The position numbers were made by a program, and so were the translations under genes. The notes beneath the pieces are model-generated. The model worked only from the letters and a program-made list of their open reading frames with translations. It did not search any database and was not told where the DNA came from. 64,000 bases of DNA from Pyrenophora tritici-repentis (taxonomy: Eukaryota; Ascomycota; Dothideomycetes; Pleosporales; Pleosporaceae), in the NCBI RefSeq assembly GCF_003171515.1, contig NC_089399.1, forward strand, positions 186,001 to 250,000, written 5' to 3'. Positions 23,075 to 34,534 of the stretch are shown here, piece after piece (positions within the stretch are counted from its first letter, which is position 1; each line of letters begins with the position of its first letter).

Positions 23075-24002
23075 GGTGGTGAAAAGAAGGTGAGCTTAGT
23101 GGTGCCGGGGGCTGTCTCGAAGCTGGGCAATGGAGCCACAGCAGGTAGATGGGCGTGCGGCTGATATGCGCGGCAACTTCTGGTTGTCGCGTAGTCGCGC
23201 AAGTGAGGTTGAAGAAGAGAAATGCAAGAGCACACGTCGAGCGGCGATGGTAATGGTCTTTGTTTGAACCTTTGGGAACGTCGGTCGAGCCTGGTCCACC
23301 CAGAGAAACCGCGCTAGCTACAGTAACGCGCCTCCGAGTCCGTGCGCACAGCCGCAGTTTGAACTCAACCTTGGCGCCTTTCCATCACTCATTCTCACAA
23401 CAGCACTGGTGATTGGCGAACCGGCTGTCATCGCGGTACGTCTGCTTTACCCAAGGGTTTGATAACGTTGAACTGCTATTGGCTTGTGTCTGATAGTACG
23501 GTTCAACTCTACATGAGTACACGGTTGCTTGATATGAGCTTCATGGTAGCGAGCGAGACAGTCTGGCATTACTCCACTACAATATAAGCACTACATTAAT
23601 ACAGTCCTCTTAGGGAAAGAATAGCTTGCATACTTGATTTGAGATCAGTTCGGGCTGGTATAGATCCTGTGGTAGGAGTTGCTTGATAATTCAGAGGTCT
23701 TGTAATGCGACAGCTCACTGATACCAACACCAGCATCAATTCGACTCAAGATACCCAATACGATCACGTGTACAATTCATTGGTCTATCAAGCAAGGTCG
23801 TTTCAAAAATAGTCCGACGTTGGGTTTGTTGAACGACTAACAAGCTGGAGGGTATATCGAACCACACTGCATGCTAATATACAAAATCAGTATCAATATA
23901 TTCGTAATCTCCGTTACGCGAAGCTCTCCAAGCTGCACTGTGACATGTGTCCATGTCTAAAAAGTGGCAATCTAATATTCTCACTTCCATCGCCACATTT
24001 GA
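23075..24002. other. intergenic SPT5 to oxidoreductase gene
   Basis: Promoter side of SPT5 and 3' flank of the oxidoreductase. Nothing else could be supported. Confidence 0.45.
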
Positions 24003-25150
24003 TCACAGCCTTGCCTTCTGTCCATCACCGACTTCCCCATCCTCGCATATCCTCACCACCGACCTCCCCCATGCTTTCCGCGCCTTGACATCTTCCAGCG
24101 CCTTGCTAACTGCCTCTAACCCTCGATAGTTCTCTTTATACGTGACAGGCCGTATCTTGCCAGTTTCCACAAGCTTCATGAAGCCGTTCCAGACGTCCTT
24201 TGTTCTTTGTGGATCTCTTCTACCGTCTTCTCCGAACCGCTACATCGCAATCAGTCATCGAATTCGAACCGAGAGAGACAAGGTACCCAAACACTTACAT
24301 ATCCAAGCACCGCCACCGATTTAAGTAGGATTCTATTGGCGCGAACATTTTCCATATCTCCGTTCCTCGCCGCAAATCCTACAATAACCAGACGACCGCG
24401 ATACTTTAAGCACTTGATTCCACTCTCCACGGCGCCAATAGCATCGTACACCACATCCACACCCTCACGTCTTTCCGTCAAATCTTTCACTCTTTCTTCC
24501 CATTTCTCATCATGATAATCAACCACAGCATCTGCGCCAATCTTTCGCACCATCTCACCCTTTTCTTCATCACCTACAACAGCAATGACTCTCGCGCCAA
24601 CTGCCTTTGCAATCTGCACTGCCATAACACCTAGACCGCCACTCGCACCAAAGACCAGTACAGTCTCGCCTCTTTTGAGTGAGGCTACATCTAGCAGTGC
24701 ACCATAGCTGACTGCTCCGCTTGCTCCAACAGCACATGCCTCGGCATTTGTCCACTGCTCAGGTACACGACGTACTGATTCTTCAGTCGCGCATATTTCC
24801 TCAGCGTAAGCGCCCAATCCGCCACCAAAAACACGCGTACCGGGTTGCAAAGTCGAGTGGGTCGGGCTGGAGATGACAATGCCGGAAAACTCAGTCCCGG
24901 GGATAAAGGGAGGTTGTACGTGGCGTCGATTATTTTGGTGCAGACCTTGGACGTATAAAACGTCGACGTGTGTCACTGCTGCATGTGTAATTTTGATGCG
25001 AAGATCTTGCGGTGATTGGCATGCTGCCTTAGAGACCGTCAAGGGTTGAAGGTCTGTGAGATTCTGGATCTTATCAGCAGGGGACTAGTGTTGAAACCTC
25101 GTATCATCTGAACTTACCGTGACAAACTCGTCAATACGAATGGCTTCCAT
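24003..25150 (-). CDS. Zinc-independent MDR-family NAD(P)H:quinone oxidoreductase-like protein
   Basis: Medium-chain dehydrogenase/reductase of the quinone-oxidoreductase branch, expected to reduce quinones or enones with NADPH. Minus-strand exons 25150-25118, 25063-24299 and 24239-24003 give 344 residues. The first exon codes for only 11 residues (MEAIRIDEFVT). The GroES-like domain includes VDVLYVQGLHQN and PFIPGTEFSG. The Rossmann nucleotide-binding motif is VLVFGASGGLGVMAVQIAK, followed by GARVIAVVGDEEK. The catalytic zinc ligands of alcohol dehydrogenases are absent, which fits the quinone-reductase branch. Introns of 54 and 59 bp have clean GTAAGT donors. The physiological substrate cannot be told. 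Confidence 0.9.
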
Positions 25151-25503
25151 GTTGGCAGTTGTTATTCGCGTTGTGATTTGGAGAATCCTGGGCGTTTCGT
25201 ACGGACATGATGCACTACGGGAGATTGACGTGTGGGGTATTTGGACTTGCCGAGGTTTGACGGGAAAGTGTACCGTACCATGTCTTCAATGTGCGCTCGG
25301 TTGAATTGAAGGTCAGTCGCATTAGAAGGTGTTGTTTACCTTCGTGGTACATGCTAGTACATTGTAAACCATGTAGAGATATACCCCCTGATCATTCAGC
25401 CTAATCCCATGGTAATCGTCCCCATTGTAGTTCTTGCACAAGATCTCTGGAACTATGGTGCCTCTTTCTCGATTTTAGTGCTTCCGTTGTCAGCAATGGA
25501 TGC
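25151..25503. other. short intergenic region
   Basis: About 350 bp between two minus-strand genes. Nothing supported beyond the likely promoter of the oxidoreductase and the 3' flank of the next gene. Confidence 0.4.
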
Positions 25504-26097
25504 TTATAACACATTGGCCCGCCATGCGAGTATAGGATCTACCTCTTCCTCGCTTTCCTGGTTCGCGTCGCTCTGGCGCACCCTCTGTCGACCCCTCTGC
25601 CACCTCTCATGGTCTTGTATTGACTCTCCCTCATGATCCTGGATCAAATCCTCATTGTCACCCTGTATTGCGTCGTCATCATCCCATAGTAGCTCCATGT
25701 CTTCATCGTCTGATATTGACCCCACATGTTCATATATTGACTCCTCGTTAGGGTTTATCGACACGGGGTTATCCATTTTTCGTCCTTGTTCGCTTTTTGT
25801 ATATACGTAGATGTAGGTACAAACGACCGTCAAGATATATGTGATGATGGTCAACGAAGTAAAAATGGCCCTTACGTGGTACCAAGGTGAACTAGGGCGG
25901 TGCCGCGGAGGTCTCGGTGGTGGGTGTGTCGGTGCTGTCCATGCGGGACTGGTCTCGGGCTCTATAGGCGACACCAGGAGCAAATTGGATATTGGAGCTT
26001 GGTAAGTGAGAAGGCTGAGGAGATCGGCCATGGAGATGTTTAGGGCGTGGATCAAGGCTTCGAGTACGATCTTGTGGCTGTCGGGGTAGGAACACAT
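25504..26097 (-). CDS. Hypothetical single-TM protein with acidic tail
   Basis: I do not recognise the family. One uninterrupted frame of 197 residues starts at a real ATG (26097). It shows an N-terminal amphipathic stretch, a Pro-rich segment (about residues 55-70), one clear membrane helix at about residues 77-99 (IFTSLTIITYILTVV), and a C-terminal half rich in Asp, Glu and Gln. This organisation suggests a tail-type membrane protein with a charged soluble domain. There is no neighbour with an obvious link. It could be a real gene or a fortunate open frame; the sharp segregation of hydrophobic and acidic regions favours a gene. Confidence 0.5.
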   Translation of the reverse strand: MCSYPDSHKIVLEALIHALNISMADLLSLLTYQAPISNLLLVSPIEPETSPAWTAPTHPPPRPPRHRPSSPWYHVRAIFTSLTIITYILTVVCTYIYVYTKSEQGRKMDNPVSINPNEESIYEHVGSISDDEDMELLWDDDDAIQGDNEDLIQDHEGESIQDHERWQRGRQRVRQSDANQESEEEVDPILAWRANVL

Positions 26098-28034
26098 GGT
26101 GCCGGTGCTAATAGTGGGTTTGTTGGTATGTGTCAGGTGGTGTTATTGTCGGCGTCTCAGGCTGAAAGAGTAACTCTGCGTCGACATTTGTGGTATTGTC
26201 TTTGGTGCGGATATATAACATAGTCATGGATGGATAGTGGGTGAGGCAGTGTCTGTACACGGAGGGGCGCGGCATCGAGGTAGGAAGCAACGGGATCATG
26301 AACAATAGTGATAGGAGCGATAGTGGATGGGGTAAGAGCCACCACGTTGCCAAACCCCGGCCAACGACATACTGCACAGTTCTTGACTTATTCGGCGCTC
26401 AGAAGACTGAATCTTGTCAATTCTTTAGGACCAGGACAACGACATCAAGTTGGACAGAACCAAGTCGCGCGCTGATGATATCTTTCGGTCTCTGTGCAAG
26501 TTTCCAGAAATCAAGACAAAGCAGACGGATATGCAGGCGCAAAGTCAAGATGGTAGATATACCATACTTGAAATGGACAAGGCATTCAGGCTCAATATAC
26601 CGGTAAGTAGCTCAGATGTCAGCTCACCGATATGGACTAGTAGGATTCTGGCTATATCTTTGGCGAACATGGTGGTAATGATAATGCATGCGCGCATTTT
26701 GATGATGTGGACATGCGACAGCTGGGAGGTGAGCACTAGAGATGCAGGCTGGAGACAGTTGACGACTGAGGAAGCAAGCGGCACACTCCCCTGGACTGTG
26801 GATGCTTGGTTTGATCGCATTCATGTGGGGAACCAACAAAGAGATGGGTATTAGTGCGCTGACACGAATGAACAACATTGCGCAATTTGGATGAAGAGGA
26901 TAAGAGAGACCAATAGGTTGGTGGGTGCCTGAAGGGATAGGTTGAAACATGTACTGTGTCGGTGTTTGGCATAGCCATGGGCACTTGTGCATGTGTCCAA
27001 TATCTGCATCGGCTTTGTCTCTGTAGGTGGACGTAGAAGGACGTAGAGGAATTCGGAATGAGGAATGGAAACTGGCTAGGGGCGTGGCTTATTGGCTTGG
27101 CGAGATCGAAAGGGTGGGGAGCTGAGGGCGAGTTGTGAGATTACATGCGGGAGCAATCAGGCGACAGACAACTCACCCCTCCTATACCTCAACCCTCTAT
27201 ATCGCAGCCATGAAACCGCCAAACGGAGGTCGATGACTGTCTTTAGTAGTAGTCGCGCTTCCAACGCATCGCCATGGCAGCGCTACCCCTCGTAGCGCCC
27301 TCCAGTCGCGATTGCGTACCTCACAGGAGCTGACAGATTGAGCCTTGTCGCGGGGCAAGGCGCAGCATAGGGCTAGCGGCTTTGGCATCGCCGCCTGAAA
27401 AGCCTGGAGTCCCGGTTTTTCTGGCCAGAACATGGCCGGATCTGGTCACGATTATATTGCATGGAGCGAACCAATGCATCACGAACCTATCAACGCCCAC
27501 CAGCGCACGAGCCGCGACCTTTGTCCATGGCCTCCATTACCCGAAATCGTAATTCAGTCTCCAACCGCGAATCTGGCTGCTGTATCCATGGAGGCCGCCT
27601 CGTGGCTTTATTAGCATTAGCATACCAATACCAGGAACCGTGCCGGCTTGCAGGATTCGCAACTTCCATGGCATTCATGTTAAGGCCCGGCCGCTCCCAT
27701 GCATTGCCATCTTCTGGACGCTACTAAATAAAATCCACGAAACTTTGTTCCACTCTTCCTTCTGGTGACGATCGTCATCGAACTGGTCTTTCTTTTTCTT
27801 CGCTACCGCTACCGTTATCTCCCCCTGGCGGCCCGCAGAACGCTTCCGACATTGCGCAGTCGCTGCAGGTACCCGAACCTCAGACCTTGTACTTGGTTGG
27901 ACCCGACGACGTAACCGTCACTTGTCTGTCTGCCTATCACCCATAGACGGTTGTCGTCGACGGATCGTCATGGGCTGCACGACTTGGACCCAACCCTAAG
28001 GATAATAATAGCGCCTTCGCCAACGTTTACTGAG
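26098..28034. other. 1.9-kb intergenic region with a possible orphan exon
   Basis: No complete gene is supported. The stretch 26433-26602 reads as a charged, coiled-coil-like open segment (DRTKSRADDIFRSL...). It is bounded by a plausible acceptor (TTCTTTAG) and a donor (GTAAGTAG), but I could not connect it to a start or end exon. The last few hundred bases form the leader of the DUF7729-like gene. Confidence 0.35.
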
Positions 28035-29234
28035 ATGGGTTCACAATGTTTCGACAAGTGCCCGTCGGTAGCGATCATGTCGCACCATCATCCCCTGCCA
28101 ACGCGGAAAAGAGAACACGAAAACCGCTGCTGCCGTGTGCCCGTATATCTTCGCGTGTCACCACACTTTGGTTTCGACTCCTCCCGCGCTTTGTTTTTCT
28201 TTCTATTTGTTTTTCTTTCCACTGCTTCCCTAGCTGCTCCCCTACTGGAAACCGACACACATGGTCATCGACCAGCCTTGCGCGCGGCAGACGACGACTT
28301 TGCCTGGAGAGAAGCGCCATTGTACCTGGACACAAGCCCGCCACCGTTATTAATGCCTCCTCTACACGTCGACGACGACGACGCCACCGAAACCGACCCC
28401 TCATTATTATCAAAGCGATCCCTTAAAACTCTTCAAACTGCGCCTGCGGCTACCGGCTCCGATTTCACTGTCCCAAGAGCGTTTGATACCGGCCTTTCTA
28501 GCAACTTCTCAAACTCGTGCGCCAACTTCTTGAACCGTCTCCGTCAGAGCCCGGAATTCAACAGCTGCGACCCGTTTTCTTTATTAATACAGGTATTTTC
28601 AATCATGTATTTGAGCGTGCCCGCTTGTACTAACAAGCTGCAGACGTCAAGTGGTTTCTTTGACGCATCCAAGTCCACCCTTCGCATTACACAGACCCTC
28701 GACGCGACCTGCGGGGTAGATTCGGCACAATGTAAAACCGTCATGGATGGCTTTGCTCTACAGCTACTACAGGAAAATGCATGCAAGTCCGACTACAACA
28801 GCGATAATCCAGTAGTGTTGCAAGCCTACAATGGCCTTATTGCCTACCAACCCGCGTACAAGGCAAGCTGCTTGCACGACAAAGAGGGGAACTATTGCTT
28901 CGCAGACGCTGTCAGTAACATGTCATCACCAGGAGACGCATATCCATATTACCTGGCCATCGGTCAACAACTTCCCGGAGGATCGAGACCGACCTGCAAC
29001 TCCTGCTTGCAACAAGTGATGGGTGTATTCGCTTTCTACACCAATAATGCGACACAGCCCATTTCCAAAACCTATACCTCGGCCGCCCAGCAAATAGCCA
29101 TATCATGCGGTTCCACTTTCGTAAACGTCACCGCCGCCCCACTCAAAGGTGCAGCACCAACAACAACAACAAGCGCAACCTTTGCACCAACCATAACTCT
29201 TATTCTAATGTTTGTACTCTTCTTCTTCCAATAA
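28035..29234 (+). CDS. DUF7729-like GPI-anchored surface protein
   Basis: Fungal cell-surface protein of unknown function. I place it in the DUF7729 type from the motif order rather than from a search. The exons I favour are 28035-28592 and 28644-29234, 382 residues. The removed 51-bp intron has a perfect TACTAAC branch site and CAG acceptor and is in frame with no stop, so unspliced RNA also stays open. A hydrophobic stretch (ALFFFLFVFLSTASLAAPL) lies about 50 residues in and probably acts as a signal sequence, so the internal ATG at 28077 may be the real start. The core starts at FTVPRAFDTGLSSNFS and contains regularly spaced cysteines. The C-terminus (TTTTSATFAPTITLILMFVLFFF) is a typical GPI-attachment signal. 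Confidence 0.8.
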   Translation: MGSQCFDKCPSVAIMSHHHPLPTRKREHENRCCRVPVYLRVSPHFGFDSSRALFFFLFVFLSTASLAAPLLETDTHGHRPALRAADDDFAWREAPLYLDTSPPPLLMPPLHVDDDDATETDPSLLSKRSLKTLQTAPAATGSDFTVPRAFDTGLSSNFSNSCANFLNRLRQSPEFNSCDPFSLLIQVFSIMYLSVPACTNKLQTSSGFFDASKSTLRITQTLDATCGVDSAQCKTVMDGFALQLLQENACKSDYNSDNPVVLQAYNGLIAYQPAYKASCLHDKEGNYCFADAVSNMSSPGDAYPYYLAIGQQLPGGSRPTCNSCLQQVMGVFAFYTNNATQPISKTYTSAAQQIAISCGSTFVNVTAAPLKGAAPTTTTSATFAPTITLILMFVLFFFQ

Positions 29235-30728
29235 TGGAGCGATACCCCTACTCGGATTTTCTTGTATATACTTTAGGTTACCCCTGTTTCCATCGACGTT
29301 TGCGGACGGTCGATCATTAGCGATGGCGCATCGGAGGTTTTTTTTATAGAATTTGTAACCAGACTGTATAGCTGGGGCAAATTCCCATCGGCACCGTGGG
29401 CCCAGGGCACTGGCTTTCATCAAAGAGGAAGTCTGTTCAGGATATAAGGAGAGATGTGGATCTATACAAGGATGACCTCAGAGAAGGCTCCTTCTTGAAT
29501 CCATGGCGATACACCGGCTTTAGCATCGAAAGAAGGCAAGCCAAACAAACAAAAAGCAATCTTAAAAATGTTTCACGAACACCTGTACGCATGTTTTGTA
29601 GATTGATTGGGTATCCGTCAGTCAACAGAGTATGAAGGGTCATGCCACAAAGCACTACCCATGGTCCCGGGACGCTCAACGTCCAAGCCACACAATCTAT
29701 CCGCAGCGATGGTGCATTTGAGCTCGCTACCGATATAGACTCGCGCGTACCTTGCATACAGTCTTGTCATTTCGTTTCTTACCAAGGTATGTGTTTCCAA
29801 GAGGAGATTGTAAGGGCGCAAAAGCCAGAGTCGTGTAGCCGTCCATGTCCAGGCCGGCAACTACGACGTGTGGAGCCGAGAACGTCACACACGTCAACAA
29901 CGCATTCGCACCACGTGTCAGACCAAGGACACGGCATTTCCTTTGGATATGCTCCGACAGCCTTATTCGGCCTTCTGAAACGCAATGGAAGCTGATCACG
30001 TGCCCAGCTTACTTGTGGGGTTCTGTGATTTGACGGAGATGGACCCCTGATTGTCGGACAACTCGACGGTGCCTCATCTTCCGTTCATGCCCGCTTCTCG
30101 ACCTGATACTTTCCGATCATTTGACATGTGCAAACATTGCTAAAAAAACCGTATTACATCAGATACAACACAGTCCGAAATTGAAGACGGCCCTAGTGTA
30201 CCAGTATCGTTGAGCTATCGATATGGTCCCGCATCACAGTGGAGTAGGCCGTGATCCTGTCATCTCCAGAACTTCTATCCCTGCAAAGGCCATCCTCGTC
30301 ATCGCTGGCGTCACCCTGTGACAGGCCAGCTTCTGCCTCACCCGACGTCAAACGCTTCATGCGTTTGAAAGGCCCGACCACACGTCTGTCAGCCGTGTCC
30401 CATGTTCTTTCTTGTATCTGAGACAACGACTTTCTCCACCACATCTCGCCACCCGCGTCCCTCTCTTCCTCTTCGTTCCTTCATTTATCCTATTATTCGT
30501 TCTCCTTGACAAAGTTGATATTAATTGGGCTGGGACCTGTCTCTACCATCTTATTTCGCTTCGTGGCATAGTCGCTCTCTTCGTTGCCTCGTCGCTCTTT
30601 ACAGTCACTACTCGGGTCTATTTAGATACCATACATTCGTTCTTACCGTACATTCTTTTCATCCAAGTGTCATACTTTAGCCGCAATCCACGCATCCGCG
30701 GCATCCCACATTCATTACTACTCTTACA
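29235..30728. other. 1.5-kb intergenic region
   Basis: No gene can be supported. A minus-strand ATG frame at 30193-30444 (83 codons, hydrophilic) is too weak to annotate. The 3' part is the leader of the proline-rich CxxC protein and is C/T-rich. Confidence 0.4.
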
Positions 30729-33078
30729 ATGGCCGACGTCATGTCTCAACAGGGCCTATCTGCTCCTCACTCTAGACAAGATATCATCAGCGCACTACTC
30801 AATGAATATGCCACTGGATTCGGACGCGGTGATGCATGCAATTCAGTATATTCGCCTATACAGGAGCTCAAGTCGCTTCCCCCAACTCCACATGATATCC
30901 CACGCAAACAACTACCACCCGGTGTGCAAGCGATGCACGCACCTTTCCAGCTGCGAGGTAAGCAAACTCTCGTCTTGATACATGCAAGTTCGTCGATGCG
31001 GGTACATTTTCCACATAATTGCTTTTGCGGATCTTGCAAGGTTCGTTCCAAGGCTGGTATATCCACATTGGTCACGACCTGGCTTTACACGATGCACTGT
31101 GCTCGTGCGCAATCCTCGAAAGGGCTTTTTTGACTTGTTTTCGTCAAACTTCATCAGGGGATTGAATTAACATGCGATAGATGATCAAGACGCGCCTTTA
31201 TCGCCTACTAGCCCGCTCAAAGACTCTCCACCAAGGAAGAGGATTCTGTCTCGCAGTCTATCTCGTGGATCCAAACCACCTTCGCTAAATCTGACCGTTA
31301 GCAACGGATCCACGGCGACGATTCCACCTACTCCGGCACTTCCTCCGCGAAAGCAGTCCGTACCGGATAAGGATCTTCCCCCTGCTCCGCCAACCAAGTC
31401 TGAAGGGCGGCAATCACTTAGGCAGGGTGATATGGGAAGCAAAATGTCAAAGACACGAGAGGCTGCCAAGCGCGATTCCCTTTTGTCTCAAGGCGAACCT
31501 GCACAAGTCTCGCCACCGATTGTCAAGCGCAAAGCCGTTCCTGAGGCAGTCAAGAAGTTCAAGAGCCTTGCAGAGCTCGGTAATGGTCCACGAGGAAGAA
31601 AGGGGGCCCCTACTTCTCGTACATCTGCACAGAGAGATGAGAGCGTCGACAGCCAGCGATCAAATGCTACCGCTAGGAACACCAGTGTGGACAGCAAACG
31701 GGACATGTCCACATCCAGCGAGTCTCGACGCAACGAGCAGCCTCGCAACATGCAAGCAGAACTCCCCCCAACACCAGATGAAGAAAAAGATGAGGCCAAG
31801 CCTCCTGCACCACCCAAGAAGGTCTTCACCGGCCTCCCCTCCAACCCACGCGGCAAAGCACTAGCCTCGCCGCTGCACATGCGTGGGAAGAGCAGTACCG
31901 GCTTCAACGTCTTGAAGGTATATATCCGTCTCCCCTTCCCCGCACCTGTGCTCGTGCGATAGAATCAAGAATCTCAGAAGAGTCCTCGTACCGCATTGCG
32001 AATCTACAGCAGGGTACTTGAAACTCAACCCCAGCCCCCACAATCTGTGTTTGTTTGGCTAATGCTTGTGAATAGGCGATGAGACCAGCTCCTCCTCCCC
32101 CAAATGTGCCTGATGTGCGTTCCATGACGCCTGAAATGACACCTTCACCACCCAGTTTGAAGCCAGGCGCCGCAAACAATGATTTTATGATTTCTCCTCT
32201 TTCACCTTTGCCTGCGCCGAGCGATCAGAGGCGTCCGTTTAGCTATGAGCCGGTTCCTGCTGTCGATGCTGCTCCTGTCCCTGCTGCTGTTGTTGCCCAG
32301 CCAATGCCTGTAGAAGAGAAGCCAGTGACAGTGACCGCCGCCCCCGCCGCCCCAGCTTCAAAATCTCCAACAGCAGAACCCAGAGTCCCGCTTTCTAGAC
32401 CCTCTCTCCAGACACCGGAACCGTCCCCTGCCACCCAATCTACCAGCGCAGGTCTCTACCCGAAATCCTCCGACCTCGAGGACTGCCCCCTATCTCCTGA
32501 GCCAGGCCCATCTGTCCCTTCTTCTCCCGTCAAGTCTGTACCGACTGTTCAAAACGCAGCAGTAGCGCCTGTACATTCGCTACCATCACCATCAGTCGAA
32601 ATTTCGCCCTCATCGCCCAGCAAAGCGCCCGCCGTCCAAGCCCCCAAAGCTCTCCCCACACCACCTCTCCAACAACCACAACAACAAACCATCTCACCAA
32701 CCCTCCCCTCGCCTCCAGTCCAACAAGCCCAACAACCTCAACCCCTCCCCCAAGAACCCAAAACACCACCCCCTTCTCCCCCTAACCCGCCACCCCATCC
32801 CCCTCCCCATCATCCCACCAATCACCCCCGCCCACCTAAACTGCTACACCGCCCACCGCCACAACATCTGGAGCAACAACACGTTCCAGCCCATGGCGTG
32901 CATGGTGTGTCGTGAGAATAACCGCGAGCGTAAGTGGACGTGCACGTGGTGTCAGTTGAGGATTTGTGGCAATTGTAGTGAGGAGTTGAAGGCTGTGCCG
33001 GGGAGGGATTTGGGCAAGATGATGGAGGGTAGGGAGGAGAGGGTTAGGAAGGTGCTTGGGGTTGTTGTTGAGGAGTAG
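30729..33078 (+). CDS. Proline-rich protein with C-terminal three-CxxC domain; apparent frame break
   Basis: No function known to me. Exons 30729-30957, 31181-31917 and 32076 onward are joined by introns of 223 and 158 bp, long for this window. The body is hydrophilic with many Pro, Ser and Lys residues (SPLKDSPPRKR, PPTPALPPRK), suggesting a disordered scaffold. The frame used upstream ends at 32915. The conserved-looking C-terminal domain lies in the next frame: it begins around 32815 (IPPITPAHLNCY) and includes ACMVC, CTWCQLRIC and GNC, i.e. three CxxC pairs likely to bind zinc, ending at 33078. Total exon length is one base over a multiple of three. So there is an extra base in the C-rich stretch of about 32700-32830, or a hidden mini-intron. 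If continuous, the protein would have about 655 residues. Confidence 0.75.
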
Positions 33079-33196
33079 TGTGTGGAGGAAGATAGGTAGT
33101 GGGTTTGTTGTATTGTTGTTGTCGTTGTTGTCTTGAAGACGAGAGAAATACAGGATACAGTCGAGTATCGTAAACACCGTAGCTATTTCTAAATTT

Positions 33197-34534
33197 CTAA
33201 ATCTCATCTAGTCTACTTATTCCATATACATATCCATCTCCATCTACACCCTCCCCCCCCTTCATCCCCTCCAAAACCCTCACAACCTGCGGCAACACCG
33301 CCTCAGCACTCTCACTCAACCTTACCGCCCCCACCGCACCATCCCCCCTCGCCAACATCCCCGAAAAACATATCCTCCCCCCTAACACCCCCAATATTCA
33401 ACACCCCAATCGGAAGCCGCATCTCCTTTGCCTTCTTCACAAGCCGCCACGCCGAATACGTCGCAAGACTACTCCCAACCACCAGCACCCTCCCCGCCTC
33501 CTCCACCGCCTTCTCCGCCGCAACCTTTGTCGCCACCGGTATCGACTCCCCAAACATGATGACCGCCGGTTTCAACACCCCGCCCTCACTCCCCTCGGGA
33601 TCCCACGCCCCATCCTTGTCAACCCGCACCCGCACCGTCTTACCGTCCGCCCGCACCGGCGGCTTCGCCAAACACGTCGGGCAGGCTGGGTAGCGAAACG
33701 TAGTATACGGCGCATTGGGCACGTCGACGTCGCCGTCTGGGTTGGCTTTTAGCCCGCGGTTGCGGCGCTCGACGGGGTTTTCGGTGTCGAGCGCGCCGGA
33801 GGCGAGCATTTCGGCGAGGAAGGCGGACCAGGAGGGGTTTAGAGTCGAGAGCTGGGTTTGGAATTTATGGCGTGGATATTCTTGGCGGCAGGTTAGGCAG
33901 ACGAGGTTGCGGAGGTAGCCGTGGAGTTCGGTTGTGGGGAGGGAGGGGTGGGCGAGGGGGTGGAAGGAGTCTACGTCTGGGGGGGTTGTGTTAGCAATCG
34001 TTCATTTTTCTTAGGTTTATCATTGCTTTCGTGTGGTGGGGTATGAGATGAAATGATTTGTGGTAAGAAGGTAGACATACTCTGCGTAACCACCCCCCCA
34101 ACAACACCCATCCTTCCCAACTCCCCACAAGCCACATGCGCCGCATTCGGCCTCGCCCTCTCCAACGTCGTCCAGCCTAGAAAACTCCTCGCCCAATACC
34201 GTTTCCTCGCCTCATGGCTCTCGCAAAACTCGTGAAAGTACACAGGTTTATACCCTTTATTCAGCGTATACGTCCCCTTTGTACCTCGGTAGTCTGCCAG
34301 TCCTGATGCCACGGATATCCCAGCCCCAGTAAGCAGCAACGTCTTGCCGCGATCGAGCTTGCCAGCGAGGGAAGATCGGGGTGTAGACGTTGATGTTGCG
34401 GAGAACAAAGACGGTGCCAAGAAATCTACTAGAGCTGCGACGGCAGCGCTGGGTGTGGTCGCGTGGGCGGGGATTATCCGCGGCGCGGGGAAGGGGTCGG
34501 TGTAAGGGACGCGGAGGAGGGGCGCTCGTGCCAT
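33197..34534 (-). CDS. SIRT4-like class II sirtuin (NAD-dependent deacylase); frame break near C-terminus
   Basis: NAD-dependent protein deacylase or related transferase, possibly mitochondrial (N-terminus rich in Ala, Pro and Arg). Exon 1 is 34534-34081; exon 2 starts at 33976 after an intron of 104 bp. Visible motifs are LLLTGAGISVASGLADYRG (NAD binding), VVTQNVDSFHPLAH spanning the splice, ELHG with the catalytic His, zinc pairs CLTC and CPTC, then VIMFGESIP, LVVGSSL and LNIGG. Read as it stands, the frame stops at 33312 (372 residues). The family-like end RLSESAEAVLPQVVRVLE lies in the next frame and stops at 33197, which would give about 410 residues. One base fewer in the C6 run at 33343-33348 reconciles the two. 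The convergent gene ends only 118 bp away. Confidence 0.88.

Noticed and set aside
24245..24275. B-box-like GGTTCGAATTCG on the minus strand
   Set aside because: Falls in an intron of the oxidoreductase gene and has no A-box partner.
30193..30444. 83-codon minus-strand frame with an ATG
   Set aside because: Too short and without motif, intron or homologous pattern to support it.
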